A stretch of DNA of 55,735 nucleotides, from NCBI GenBank assembly GCA_018062405.1, contig JAGOSF010000009.1:1-55735 (forward strand), in the 5' to 3' direction. Position 1 is the stretch's first letter, and each line of letters opens with the position of its first letter. Shown here in pieces: positions 1 to 7,449 of this stretch. Under the pieces are notes generated by a model. It searched no databases and was not told the origin of the DNA. It saw nothing but the letters and a program-made list of their open reading frames with translations. Made by a program: the position numbers and the translations under genes. This DNA is from Candidatus Babeliales bacterium. Lineage in GTDB: Bacteria > Babelota > Babeliae > Babelales > Chromulinivoraceae.

Positions 1-31
1 TCCACGCAAATTCGCTGATATAATTTCTTTT

Positions 32-85
32 TATGATAGCACCATTGATTTAAAAGATTGAACCTCTTTTTTTGGTGCTATCATA
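32..85. repeat. 13-bp perfect inverted repeat next to a stop codon
   Basis: Arms at 32-44 and 73-85 are exact reverse complements of each other, with a 28-base spacer. The right arm lies just below the stop codon (88-90) of the minus-strand gene. Read on the plus strand the hairpin is followed by a T-rich stretch, so it could terminate a plus-strand gene ending outside the window. Read on the minus strand there is no U-tract. The long spacer makes it an atypical terminator. Confidence 0.45.
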
Positions 86-87
86 TC

Positions 88-1890
88 TTATTTTTTCTCG
101 TTTTTCAAAAACTCAACGGAACCTAATTCATCACCCTTTTGAATAAACTTTAATGGGCTTTGCAGTAAATGGTCAGGGATGGCTTGTTCTAATTGCGTAG
201 CAACCTGCAAAGCTTTATGTGCTACCAATTTCGTGGTATAAGCTAAAGAATCAGTGATTTTTCCTGAAATAAAGACATCTGCTGTGATTTGCCCACCATC
301 ATGAAAAATTTCATGCAATGATTTTTGTGAAAGCGTATCAACCAAAACGCCAGTTGCGTGAATTAAAATTTGTAGATCATCTTTTATAGTCTCTAGATTG
401 CGTTGTGATCGTTGATGCGATTTATTTTGTAATTCATCAAAAACTTGAGATGGATCATCTGGTATTTTTAATCGCAAGTTATCATACATATCTTTGGTCA
501 TTTCATCAATTTGAGCAAAAACTGTTAATTTATGCACATGTTCAAAAAGCTTACAACACGCAGATCCCATCTCATAATAACTTTCTATAACTTTGCTCAT
601 AGTTTTTTTAGGATCTTTGTAAAGCTTGCAGCCAAAGTCTACCCATCTATCTAACCCAGACGCAAACCCTACATAAAAAGAAGATGAATATTCATCATCA
701 TCAAAAATGAACAATGCAGTTTTTTCAAAAAAGTGACAAAGGTCAGTCAGAGCAACAGCTTGTTCAATGTGCGACTGTTGATTTAATTGCTGGCCACATA
801 CTGCAAGATTACAGGTATGCATCAGAAAATTATTGAGCACTGGATTATGATTGACCATTGCATGAGTTGCAATTGATTCTATAATGCCAACGATTTCACT
901 GCTCAGATAATGTTGAAAAGCTACACAATTTTTGTTTTGAAACGATGCATAGTTAATATCATGCGCCATCATAAAACCTACAGCCTGCGAACTTACCGGA
1001 AAAGTATGATTTGTTAATTGCGGATTTTCTAAACTTAACTGCAAATAATGTTGGCGTTGAATTAATCGTTGATAATGAGAAGTCTGCTTTTTGAAAGAAT
1101 AATCTAATTCATAGTTACATTCATTCAATAACCCCTGCAAAGCATACTTTTCTACTGGATCTACCCCATGTGCCATGTTTTCAAATTGCGCATGATGATA
1201 CAACGCTCCATAACAAAATGAATAGATTTTTTGATAGGCATCATATTCTTCCTCTGTTTGTGCATCTTGAGCTTGAGCCCAAGCATGTAAACAATTTTGA
1301 GCTAATTCAATAACGGCATCATTTGTACATCCATGAATTCGTGTCATCATAAAGTTAATCATAATTTGATCTTCAAGCGATGCACCTACAATATCATGCT
1401 TATCAAACCAACAACATCCTTGATTTCGTCGAATAACTCCATCTTGGATTTTGCCTTGATGAACCAGCAATCGAACAACTTCATGCATCAACTGATTATT
1501 GACATCTGGATGATCTAAAACTCCATGTTCAGCTGCCTGATATATAATTGCATATAAGCTGCTAATATCTTCTTGAAAATATTGGCTCCCAGAATTCACT
1601 AATTTTTCTGCCTGCTGTTGAAAATTTTTGATCGATTCTACAACTTTTTGTGATGTTATTACTTTTTGAGTTTCCTTTTGTGATGTTGATAAACAAGTAG
1701 TGCTTGTTGATTTCGTCTGAGAAAGTGTCAGAGTTGACTGAGATGAAAACTGATTAATCGATTGTTTTTTATCATAAGATCTATTTTGCAGCCAATCAGG
1801 ACCAATTGAAAATTGAATATCATTTTGGCGACTTAATAACAAACCAACTTGCAGCAAAAATATACATAATCCCGTAGATACCTTATTCAT
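88..1890 (-). CDS. Predicted secreted protein of unknown function, 600 aa
   Basis: I do not recognise this family. The N-terminus has a short basic start and a hydrophobic stretch (about residues 5-20, with the core CIFLLQVGLLL), which looks like a Sec signal peptide. A Ser/Thr/Gln-rich linker follows (about residues 30-85). The rest is probably helical and soluble, rich in His and Gln, with scattered Cys including a CC pair near residue 158. No membrane helix is visible after the signal. A good ribosome-binding site (AAAAGGATGG) sits just before the ATG. The gene stands alone, divergent from the small gene at 2291, and a 63-base module upstream is repeated upstream of the gene at 3274-3771. 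Export to the envelope or the host is an inference from the signal peptide only. Confidence 0.75.
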   Translation of the reverse strand: MNKVSTGLCIFLLQVGLLLSRQNDIQFSIGPDWLQNRSYDKKQSINQFSSQSTLTLSQTKSTSTTCLSTSQKETQKVITSQKVVESIKNFQQQAEKLVNSGSQYFQEDISSLYAIIYQAAEHGVLDHPDVNNQLMHEVVRLLVHQGKIQDGVIRRNQGCCWFDKHDIVGASLEDQIMINFMMTRIHGCTNDAVIELAQNCLHAWAQAQDAQTEEEYDAYQKIYSFCYGALYHHAQFENMAHGVDPVEKYALQGLLNECNYELDYSFKKQTSHYQRLIQRQHYLQLSLENPQLTNHTFPVSSQAVGFMMAHDINYASFQNKNCVAFQHYLSSEIVGIIESIATHAMVNHNPVLNNFLMHTCNLAVCGQQLNQQSHIEQAVALTDLCHFFEKTALFIFDDDEYSSSFYVGFASGLDRWVDFGCKLYKDPKKTMSKVIESYYEMGSACCKLFEHVHKLTVFAQIDEMTKDMYDNLRLKIPDDPSQVFDELQNKSHQRSQRNLETIKDDLQILIHATGVLVDTLSQKSLHEIFHDGGQITADVFISGKITDSLAYTTKLVAHKALQVATQLEQAIPDHLLQSPLKFIQKGDELGSVEFLKNEKK

Positions 1891-1921
1891 GATCCATCCT
1901 TTTTATATCATCATGGTTTAA

Positions 1922-1984
1922 AATAACAACAGAACTACTCTTTATTTTGCATCAGTATATCCAGAGATCGAAAAGAAATCTAAT
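1922..1984 (-). promoter_or_regulatory. Repeated upstream module, copy 1
   Basis: This 63-base block upstream of the 600-aa gene aligns without gaps to 3820-3882, upstream of another minus-strand gene; I count 8 mismatches by eye. On the minus strand it contains TATACT (complement of 1954-1959), a good -10 sequence about 60 bases from the start codon; the -35 match is weak. A 14-base tandem duplication (GAAATCTAATCAAA twice) lies at its upstream edge. Conservation beyond the -10 suggests either a shared promoter with a control element or a duplicated upstream region. Confidence 0.5.
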
Positions 1985-2035
1985 CAAAGAAATCTAATCA
2001 AAAATTATTTCACCACAAATATTTGCGTTAAATTG

Positions 2036-2224
2036 CTACTCTAACCCTTTTATTGCCTCACGAAAGACCTTGAAATGTGGCCCACCATGAAACGCTGTAT
2101 CTTTTGCCCACCACAACTTTGTTTTTGCATCCCGCAATAATTTTCCAAATTTAAAATGTAAGTCTTCTTTATCAGCCTTTTTCTGTAATTTTTCCCAAAA
2201 ATCGCATAACAAAGCACCTTCCAA
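2036..2224 (-). pseudogene. Short fragment resembling the C-terminus of a polymorphic toxin
   Basis: A 62-codon frame opens with TTG and has a stop three codons further upstream. It has no convincing ribosome-binding site and no signal peptide. The C-terminal part reads WWAKDTAFHGGPHFKVFREA, which resembles the HGG-containing end of some secreted bacterial toxin domains as I recall them. The likely meaning is the remnant of a larger toxin gene cut off at the 2225-2290 junction, or a very small standalone protein. The family link is from memory and could be wrong. Confidence 0.35.
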
Positions 2225-2290
2225 TAATTCCTATATGTAATATAATAACTGTATCAATATCCAAAAATCCCTTGTTTATGAAATAATATA

Positions 2291-2830
2291 ATGAAAAAAA
2301 AGCTATTGATTTTAAGTTTATTAACGCTTGTTGCATCAATATTTTTAATTGGAAGTGACACACATAGACCAAGAATAGGTATTAGAAAATTTAAAAATAA
2401 TACACCATATATATTACACCTTATTGATAGATTTCATCAAAATTCTCAATGTTTTATAAAACCAAAAAGCCAGACTTACCTTGATTATAATGTTGAAGGC
2501 ACTCATGATGTTGATGATAATGAAACTGAAGATGAAATTCAAAGAAAAGCTCAATTTTCTATCAAAGCATTAAACCCAAAAAACAATCAAATCATAGATG
2601 AATGTTATTTAAATATTGCAATTCAGAGTCAAGATGCAGCAACTGATCCTACAGCTATGCAAAGTCCAATGCGATTAAGATTCTACGATAACGCGTCTGA
2701 TACTTGTGTTGATCTCAAACATAATGGATCCAAAGATATTTATATCTATATCCAATTTACTACAAATGAAGAATCGCAAGCTACATCAAAATTAATTGGC
2801 ATCTATGGCTTTAAAGAAAAAAATAAATAA
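2291..2830 (+). CDS. Predicted secreted protein of unknown function, 179 aa
   Basis: The protein begins MKKK followed by a hydrophobic stretch (LLILSLLTLVASIFLIG), a typical Sec signal peptide. The mature part of about 155 residues is polar, with an acidic patch near residues 70-85 and four Cys, and no further membrane segment. I recognise no domain; the alternating pattern in the second half could be a small beta-sandwich, but that is a guess. The ribosome-binding site is weak. A TATAAT at 2241-2246 may be the -10 of its promoter, but no clear -35 is visible. The gene is monocistronic, with a gene-poor patch behind it. Confidence 0.65.
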   Translation: MKKKLLILSLLTLVASIFLIGSDTHRPRIGIRKFKNNTPYILHLIDRFHQNSQCFIKPKSQTYLDYNVEGTHDVDDNETEDEIQRKAQFSIKALNPKNNQIIDECYLNIAIQSQDAATDPTAMQSPMRLRFYDNASDTCVDLKHNGSKDIYIYIQFTTNEESQATSKLIGIYGFKEKNK

Positions 2831-3273
2831 TAAATGCATCTCAATGACTTCATAACTCAGCTACAAATTATTAAATAAATAGAAATCATGCTTTATTTGA
2901 TCAGGAAAGTTTATTGATCGAAGAATATAAACGTAATACATATTTTTTTAGTTATTATGACCTGCCAACAAGTCCAGCCTTACTCCTACGCTAAAAGCTC
3001 CGGCGCACACGACGTTTATTCTACGTAAAACTCAAATTCTACGTTATTTGATCTCGCATGCTGCAATTTCTATTTCTACTACGGCGGACAGTCTTCGAAT
3101 TGTGCTAAGAAAGTTATTTTTAAAACCTTAAATGTGAATGGTGTAAGCCAGACGAAGCCTTGGCATAGTCTGGTGTGCCCTGTCGGACTATCTTCGCAAC
3201 TTAATTATGGACGATGGAACGATGTTTGCAATTAAAGAATGTAAACTATAAAAAGCTTTCATGAAATTTATAA
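2831..3273. other. Gene-free patch with degenerate repeats and higher GC
   Basis: No credible gene lies in these 443 bases. The stretch 2960-3210 is visibly richer in GC than the flanks and carries short related elements: CGGACAGTCTTCG (3085-3097) and CGGACTATCTTCG (3184-3196), and a palindromic unit at 3148-3173 related to one touching tRNA-Arg. It looks like a graveyard of small palindromic repeats. Confidence 0.55.
3148..3173. repeat. Palindromic repeat unit, copy 1
   Basis: Stem CCAGAC/GTCTGG encloses the 14-base loop GAAGCCTTGGCATA. Copy 2 at 3924-3949 has nearly the same loop, but the stem is changed on both sides (CCAGCT/AGCTGG), so pairing is kept. The following bases TGTGCCC also match the sequence next to copy 2, which is the 3' end of tRNA-Arg. 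Confidence 0.6.
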
Positions 3274-3771
3274 TTATTTTTGTGTGCAATATCTATCTAT
3301 AACAATAATTAAACGACTCAAAAATATACCCGATATCAAAGCAGAGACTATAACATCAAAACTTGTTAGATAGATATTTAATTTCATTATCGGATATACC
3401 GCGTAGATAACATTAATTGCATACTTAATCAGAAAAAAGCTCATAGAAAGCATAAGGTTGCTATAAGTTCCAGGCATATAAACTAATTTTGTTTGAGCAT
3501 CAATATAAAAATTCATTCGACTAAAAATTTTATACCCAACGAATCTTCCAATGACAACAGCCATACACCAATACGAAAGTAGCAAAATATTAAAATTACT
3601 TTTAGATAGAATTCCATACAACGACCATGTCATAAAAATAGCTGGCATAATCGCAAGTTTCCATACTGGAACAACATAAGATTTGATCGCTTGAATACCT
3701 GAAAAAAGAAGATATCCAAAAAGTACCCATACCCAAGCAGGTGTTCCAGTAATAACATGTAAAATATTCAT
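3274..3771 (-). CDS. DUF6622-like integral membrane protein, 165 aa
   Basis: About five hydrophobic segments cover most of the protein. The start (HVITGTPAWVWVLFGYLLFSG, with Trp-Val-Trp), the Gly-Ile-Gln-Ala stretch after it and the Pro-rich second segment resemble the DUF6622 family of small inner-membrane proteins as I recall it. The function of that family is unknown. The ATG is preceded by AAGG at suitable distance. Upstream lies the second copy of a 63-base module also found before the 600-aa secreted gene, so the two may share regulation. No partner gene is adjacent. Confidence 0.65.
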   Translation of the reverse strand: MNILHVITGTPAWVWVLFGYLLFSGIQAIKSYVVPVWKLAIMPAIFMTWSLYGILSKSNFNILLLSYWCMAVVIGRFVGYKIFSRMNFYIDAQTKLVYMPGTYSNLMLSMSFFLIKYAINVIYAVYPIMKLNIYLTSFDVIVSALISGIFLSRLIIVIDRYCTQK

Positions 3772-3819
3772 CTGTCGACCTTATGCTATAATATTATTTT
3801 CATCATCACAATTTAGAAT

Positions 3820-3882
3820 AGTAAAAACAGAACTACACTTGATTTTGTAAAAGTATATCCAGATATCGAAAAGAAATCTAAT
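3820..3882 (-). promoter_or_regulatory. Repeated upstream module, copy 2
   Basis: This is the partner of 1922-1984, collinear over 63 bases. On the minus strand it has TATACT (complement of 3852-3857) as a likely -10, about 80 bases before the ATG of the DUF6622-like gene. The shared block covers the -10, roughly 25 bases upstream of it and 30 bases downstream. Confidence 0.5.
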
Positions 3883-3923
3883 AGGAAGTTAAAAAGACGA
3901 AAACATTTTTAAGACTTTGGCGG

Positions 3924-3946
3924 CCAGCTGAAGCCTTGGCGAAAGC

Positions 3947-3949
<3 letters not shown>
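3924..3949. repeat. Palindromic repeat unit, copy 2, abutting tRNA-Arg
   Basis: Stem CCAGCT (3924-3929) and AGCTGG (3944-3949) encloses loop GAAGCCTTGGCGAA. The right arm overlaps the encoded CCA end of the tRNA (3947-3949 on the minus strand). It could act as a 3' processing or terminator hairpin for the tRNA, although no U-tract follows, or be a mobile palindromic unit that settled at the tRNA end. Confidence 0.55.
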
Positions 3950-4023
<74 letters not shown>

Positions 4024-4146
4024 AAAAATTGAATTTGTTATTTAATAATAACTATTTGCTATGAATAAGCTCTTTAATTATAACGAAAGAAGCTTACAAG
4101 TACAAGAGTTTTTTGATTACAAGCTGTTTTCTTATAGCACAACAAC

Positions 4147-4188
4147 AAAAAGCTGGCTGAAAACAAATTGTTCTCAGCCAGCTTTTTT
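4147..4188 (-). terminator. Terminator of the ATP synthase operon
   Basis: A 10-bp GC-rich stem (AGCTGGCTGA at 4151-4160 with its complement at 4174-4183) is flanked by A-run and T-run, so it can work in both directions. It lies 20 bases beyond the atpA stop and marks the end of the operon. Confidence 0.9.
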
Positions 4189-4207
4189 AATCTATCGAAT
4201 CTAATTT

Positions 4208-5722
4208 TTATATCGTAAAATTTTCATCTGCTATAAAAATACCACTGAACTCTTTTGCAACGCCTTTCAGCAATACAAAATTTTCATCAGAAACATCTTT
4301 TGTTTTTTTGATATCAGTATAAATAGTATTGTACACCGACTCAACATAGCTCGTAAATTGTCGAATAAAAAGTTGAATATCTTTTAAAGCTATGCGCTGT
4401 AAAAAACCTTCTTTGAGCAAGAATAAAATTAAGGTTTCATCAATAAATGAATAATGCACAAACTGCTGCTGTTTTAAAATTTCAACTGCAAGCGCACCCT
4501 GTTTTAAATGCATCTGAGAAACATCATCAAGTTCTGTGCCAAACTGTGCAAAACTTAAAAGTTCATGGTATTGTGCTAAATCCAAACGTAAAGCCTTCGT
4601 CATTTTTTTAATCGCTTTTGTCTGCGCTGCACCACCAACACGAGAAACAGAAAGCTCAACATTCACTGCAGGTCGAATACTATTATTGAAAAGTTGTGTA
4701 TCTAAAAAGATTTGTCCATCAGTAATAGAAATCAAATTAGTCGGAATGTAGGCAGTAATATCATCACTTTGAATCTGAATAATAGGTAGAGCTGTCATTG
4801 AACCGCCCTTCAGCAAGCGGCCAGAACGTTCTAACAATCGAGAGTGAAGATAAAACACGTCACCAGGATAAGCTTCACGGCCAGGAGCTCTGCGCATCAA
4901 TAATGACATTTCACGATAGGCAATAGCATGATTACTTAAATCATCATAAACAATTAAAACATCTTTACCCTGCTGCATAAAATATTCACCAATTGCAGTT
5001 CCAGAATAAGGAGCTAAATATTGATTTAAAACAGCTTCGCTTGAATCTGCGCTGATAACAACCGTGTATTCAAGTGCACCGCGTTCTTCGAGTAATCGAA
5101 CTAAACGAGCAATATTCCCTTGTCGTTGCCCAATCGAAACATAAATACAGATAACATCTTTGCCTTTTTGATTTAAAATCGTGTCGATAGCAATTGCTGT
5201 TTTACCTGTACTTCTGTTACCAATAATCAATTCTCGTTGGCCTTTACCAATTGGAAATAGTGCATCAACAACCATAATACCTGTTGTCATTGGCTCGTTA
5301 ATCGGAGTGCGATCAACAATCGCTGGAGTTTCTGCCTCAACTGGCATGTAAGCATCAGGAACAATATCGCCAAGCGCATCAATTGGTTGACCAAGCGCGT
5401 TAACAACTCGGCCAAGCATGTTATAACCAACAGGAATTCTTAGCACATTTCCAACGCGAGTTACAACTTCTTGTTCCACCACAGGTGTGCTGCTATCAAG
5501 CAAAAAAACCGATACGAAATCTTCGCTTAAATTTAAAATGATGCCACGATTGCCACCTTCGAATTTAATGAATTCGCCGTACACAGCATTCGTCAAACCA
5601 AAAATAGTACAAATACCATCACCAACTTGCACAACAATGCCGATTTCATCAAGATTTTGTTGAGGACCTTGCTGCAACGATTTTTCAAACAAAGAAATTA
5701 AATTGATATCTTTTGTTTTCAT
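4208..5722 (-). CDS. atpA: ATP synthase F1 subunit alpha
   Basis: The alpha subunit forms the F1 hexamer with beta and carries the non-catalytic nucleotide sites. Visible features are the beta-barrel domain (VVQVGDGI, then VYGEFIKFEG), the P-loop GNRSTGKTA in place of the usual GDRQTGKT, a Walker B region near LIVYDDLSNHA, and the SRVGGAAQTKA signature. Length is about 504 residues, normal for the family. The preferred start is the ATG at 5722, because AAAGGTAG lies just before it; an in-frame TTG at 5734 would overlap atpH. The gene is last in the operon and is followed by a strong terminator, so gamma, beta and epsilon must be encoded elsewhere. Confidence 0.97.
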   Translation of the reverse strand: MKTKDINLISLFEKSLQQGPQQNLDEIGIVVQVGDGICTIFGLTNAVYGEFIKFEGGNRGIILNLSEDFVSVFLLDSSTPVVEQEVVTRVGNVLRIPVGYNMLGRVVNALGQPIDALGDIVPDAYMPVEAETPAIVDRTPINEPMTTGIMVVDALFPIGKGQRELIIGNRSTGKTAIAIDTILNQKGKDVICIYVSIGQRQGNIARLVRLLEERGALEYTVVISADSSEAVLNQYLAPYSGTAIGEYFMQQGKDVLIVYDDLSNHAIAYREMSLLMRRAPGREAYPGDVFYLHSRLLERSGRLLKGGSMTALPIIQIQSDDITAYIPTNLISITDGQIFLDTQLFNNSIRPAVNVELSVSRVGGAAQTKAIKKMTKALRLDLAQYHELLSFAQFGTELDDVSQMHLKQGALAVEILKQQQFVHYSFIDETLILFLLKEGFLQRIALKDIQLFIRQFTSYVESVYNTIYTDIKKTKDVSDENFVLLKGVAKEFSGIFIADENFTI

Positions 5723-5730
5723 ACTACCTT

Positions 5731-6276
5731 TCAAGCAATCAGCTCTTGTTTAATTTTTCGCAACTGTTGCGCAATCGAATATTCCCATAAAAAGGATTCT
5801 GTTTGCAAGCGAATCCCTGCAATCAAAGCTTGATTTACAGAATAACGAACCACAACTTGTTGACCTGATAATTTTGTAAAAAAATTCTTAATTTCTTCAA
5901 TTTTTTCCTCTGATAAATCAGAAGACGCTGTAACATGTAAATCAGAAATGTTATGTTTAATTTTATATAAACTATAAATATCTCGTAACGTATCACCAGC
6001 TAAAAAAATATGCTTATTTTTTAATAAGAGATAAAAAAGTTGTTTTAACGAATCGAATAAATGAAATTTTTCGAAAAAAAGATCGATAAATCTTTTTTTA
6101 TCGACTTCTTGAATCATGGGCAATGATAAATAAAATAAAAGACTATGATGCTCAGATAAAAACTGAGCTGCTCGCCACATACTACAAAATTCTTCAAAAG
6201 AATGTTGATCAGCAAAAACATTTAAATAAGCATGAGCATATTTTTTTGCAACATCTGACTGAGACAATCCAATCAT
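5731..6276 (-). CDS. atpH: ATP synthase F1 subunit delta
   Basis: Delta links the F1 head to the b stalks (OSCP role). The 181-residue protein has the helical N-terminal domain (VAKKYAHAYLNVFADQ) and the C-terminal part typical of the family, with TASSDLSEEKIEEI followed by VVVRYSVNQALIAGIRLQ (compare the usual DxxLIGGxxxx). Its ATG overlaps the stop of the b gene by the sequence ATGA, indicating translational coupling. Its stop lies eight bases before the atpA start and overlaps the atpA ribosome-binding region. Length and gene order are normal. Confidence 0.93.
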   Translation of the reverse strand: MIGLSQSDVAKKYAHAYLNVFADQHSFEEFCSMWRAAQFLSEHHSLLFYLSLPMIQEVDKKRFIDLFFEKFHLFDSLKQLFYLLLKNKHIFLAGDTLRDIYSLYKIKHNISDLHVTASSDLSEEKIEEIKNFFTKLSGQQVVVRYSVNQALIAGIRLQTESFLWEYSIAQQLRKIKQELIA

Positions 6277-6758
6277 GATTTAACTTTCATAACTTGAATC
6301 AATTCTTCAATATACTGTTTTTGGGCTTCTGTCCCATAAAATTTTTGCTGTAATTTTTTTGTTGCTGTATCGACAATTGCAGGTAACTGTTCTTTTAATG
6401 CTTTATCATTTTTTACATATTCTGATCGAATGACAAAGCGCTGCTGCATGAGACCATCAATTCTTTCTTGCTCTGATTTTTGTAAAACAACAAGCTCATG
6501 ACATTTTTTTTGCCATGTTAAAAATTTTGTCTGCATAACTTGAAAATGTTGATCTTGGTCTTGAATGTTTTCATGAATAGACTGAGATTGCAACTGTAAG
6601 TTTTTACAATCACTTTCTAAATTGTAAATAAATACACCATACTCTCGCATCATTTTTTCAACTGTTGGAATAAGGTAATGTTTAACAGTGTAAACACCCA
6701 CTCCAAGAACAACAAAAAAATCGAAAAAGCGAAATACAATATTTATAATATCCATCAT
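6273..6758 (-). CDS. atpF: ATP synthase Fo subunit b (second of two b-type genes)
   Basis: One N-terminal membrane segment (about residues 4-22, FRFFDFFVVLGVGVYTV) is followed by a long charged helix predicted to form a coiled coil, as in the peripheral stalk b subunit. Length is 161 residues. It overlaps both neighbours by four bases (b' before it, delta after it). The sequence is divergent: the usual Arg of the b membrane anchor is not obvious and the helix is rich in Gln and Lys. Two adjacent b-type genes imply a b/b' heterodimer stalk as in cyanobacteria and alphaproteobacteria. Which is b and which is b' cannot be settled by eye. Confidence 0.8.
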   Translation of the reverse strand: MMDIINIVFRFFDFFVVLGVGVYTVKHYLIPTVEKMMREYGVFIYNLESDCKNLQLQSQSIHENIQDQDQHFQVMQTKFLTWQKKCHELVVLQKSEQERIDGLMQQRFVIRSEYVKNDKALKEQLPAIVDTATKKLQQKFYGTEAQKQYIEELIQVMKVKS

Positions 6759-7129
6759 TTTTTCACGACCTGAGATAGATGTTCAATTAAAAAATCTTCT
6801 GTTTTTTGTTTATCTTTTTCAACAAATTCAACACTTTCAACAGAGTATGAAGCACAGCTAAACTTTGATGCATAATATATAGACTGAGTTGCTTTTTCTG
6901 GAATAGCTTGAAGCAACAGGTCTTTAAACATAATATTTTTTTCATGAAATTTTTTTAAAAGAGCGTCTTTTACAGACTGCTCTTTTTCAAGATCTCTATA
7001 TAACAGATCCTTAGATTGCTCGTTCTCTTCTAAAATTTTAGATGCTGGAGCAAATACGAATCGATATAAAAAATAGTAGGCGCAAAAAAATTGTAATATT
7101 TGCAGGACCAACGTTATATTAAGTTCCAT
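6755..7129 (-). CDS. ATP synthase Fo subunit b' (first of two b-type genes)
   Basis: The protein has 124 residues with an N-terminal hydrophobic helix (LVLQILQFFCAYYFLYRFVFAP), an FxPxxxIL-type turn after it (FAPASKILEE, typical of b subunits), and a charged helix. It is short for a b subunit, which usually has about 155 residues or more, and its second half is less obviously coiled coil, with several Ser, Tyr and a Cys. It lies 26 bases after atpE and overlaps the next b-type gene by four bases. The role as half of the peripheral stalk is inferred from position, anchor and motif. Confidence 0.75.
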   Translation of the reverse strand: MELNITLVLQILQFFCAYYFLYRFVFAPASKILEENEQSKDLLYRDLEKEQSVKDALLKKFHEKNIMFKDLLLQAIPEKATQSIYYASKFSCASYSVESVEFVEKDKQKTEDFLIEHLSQVVKK

Positions 7130-7155
7130 AGAACCAATCTTTACAAAGGTTATAC

Positions 7156-7419
7156 TTAAGCTGCTACCGGCAAATTATACATAATTAAAAGAATAGCAAT
7201 AATTAATGCGTAAATTGCAGATGTTTCTACCATCCCCATAGCAATCAACATCATCATTCGCATTTTTGAGCCACTCTCTGGATTACGGCCAACCGCATCA
7301 CAAGCTGCTTTACCAATCATCCCTTGACCAAGTGCTGGTCCGATACTTCCGACACCCATAACAATCGCGGCTCCAAGAAAAGCTGCTGCTTGTGCATAAG
7401 TACTATAATTAGCGTCCAT
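7156..7419 (-). CDS. atpE: ATP synthase Fo subunit c, sodium-type residues
   Basis: This is a two-helix hairpin of 87 residues that forms the rotor ring. The polar loop carries GRNPE. In the first helix Gln32 follows Pro28, and in the second the motif is Glu65-Thr66 with Tyr70. In the sodium-binding c ring of Ilyobacter tartaricus, Gln32, Glu65, Ser66 and Tyr70 are the key residues; here the positions coincide and Thr replaces Ser66. Proton-type c subunits normally lack this set, so sodium coupling is likely. The start has a clear AGAGGA ribosome-binding site. The gene follows the kinase by 30 bases, so both are probably cotranscribed. Confidence 0.95.
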   Translation of the reverse strand: MDANYSTYAQAAAFLGAAIVMGVGSIGPALGQGMIGKAACDAVGRNPESGSKMRMMMLIAMGMVETSAIYALIIAILLIMYNLPVAA

Positions 7420-7449
7420 AATATTCCTCTATGTTACTTGCGTTATAAC

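Noticed and set aside
2172..2372. 66-codon minus-strand frame overlapping the 2291 gene
   Set aside because: It crosses the start of the secreted protein gene antisense and the toxin-like fragment in another frame; composition is random.
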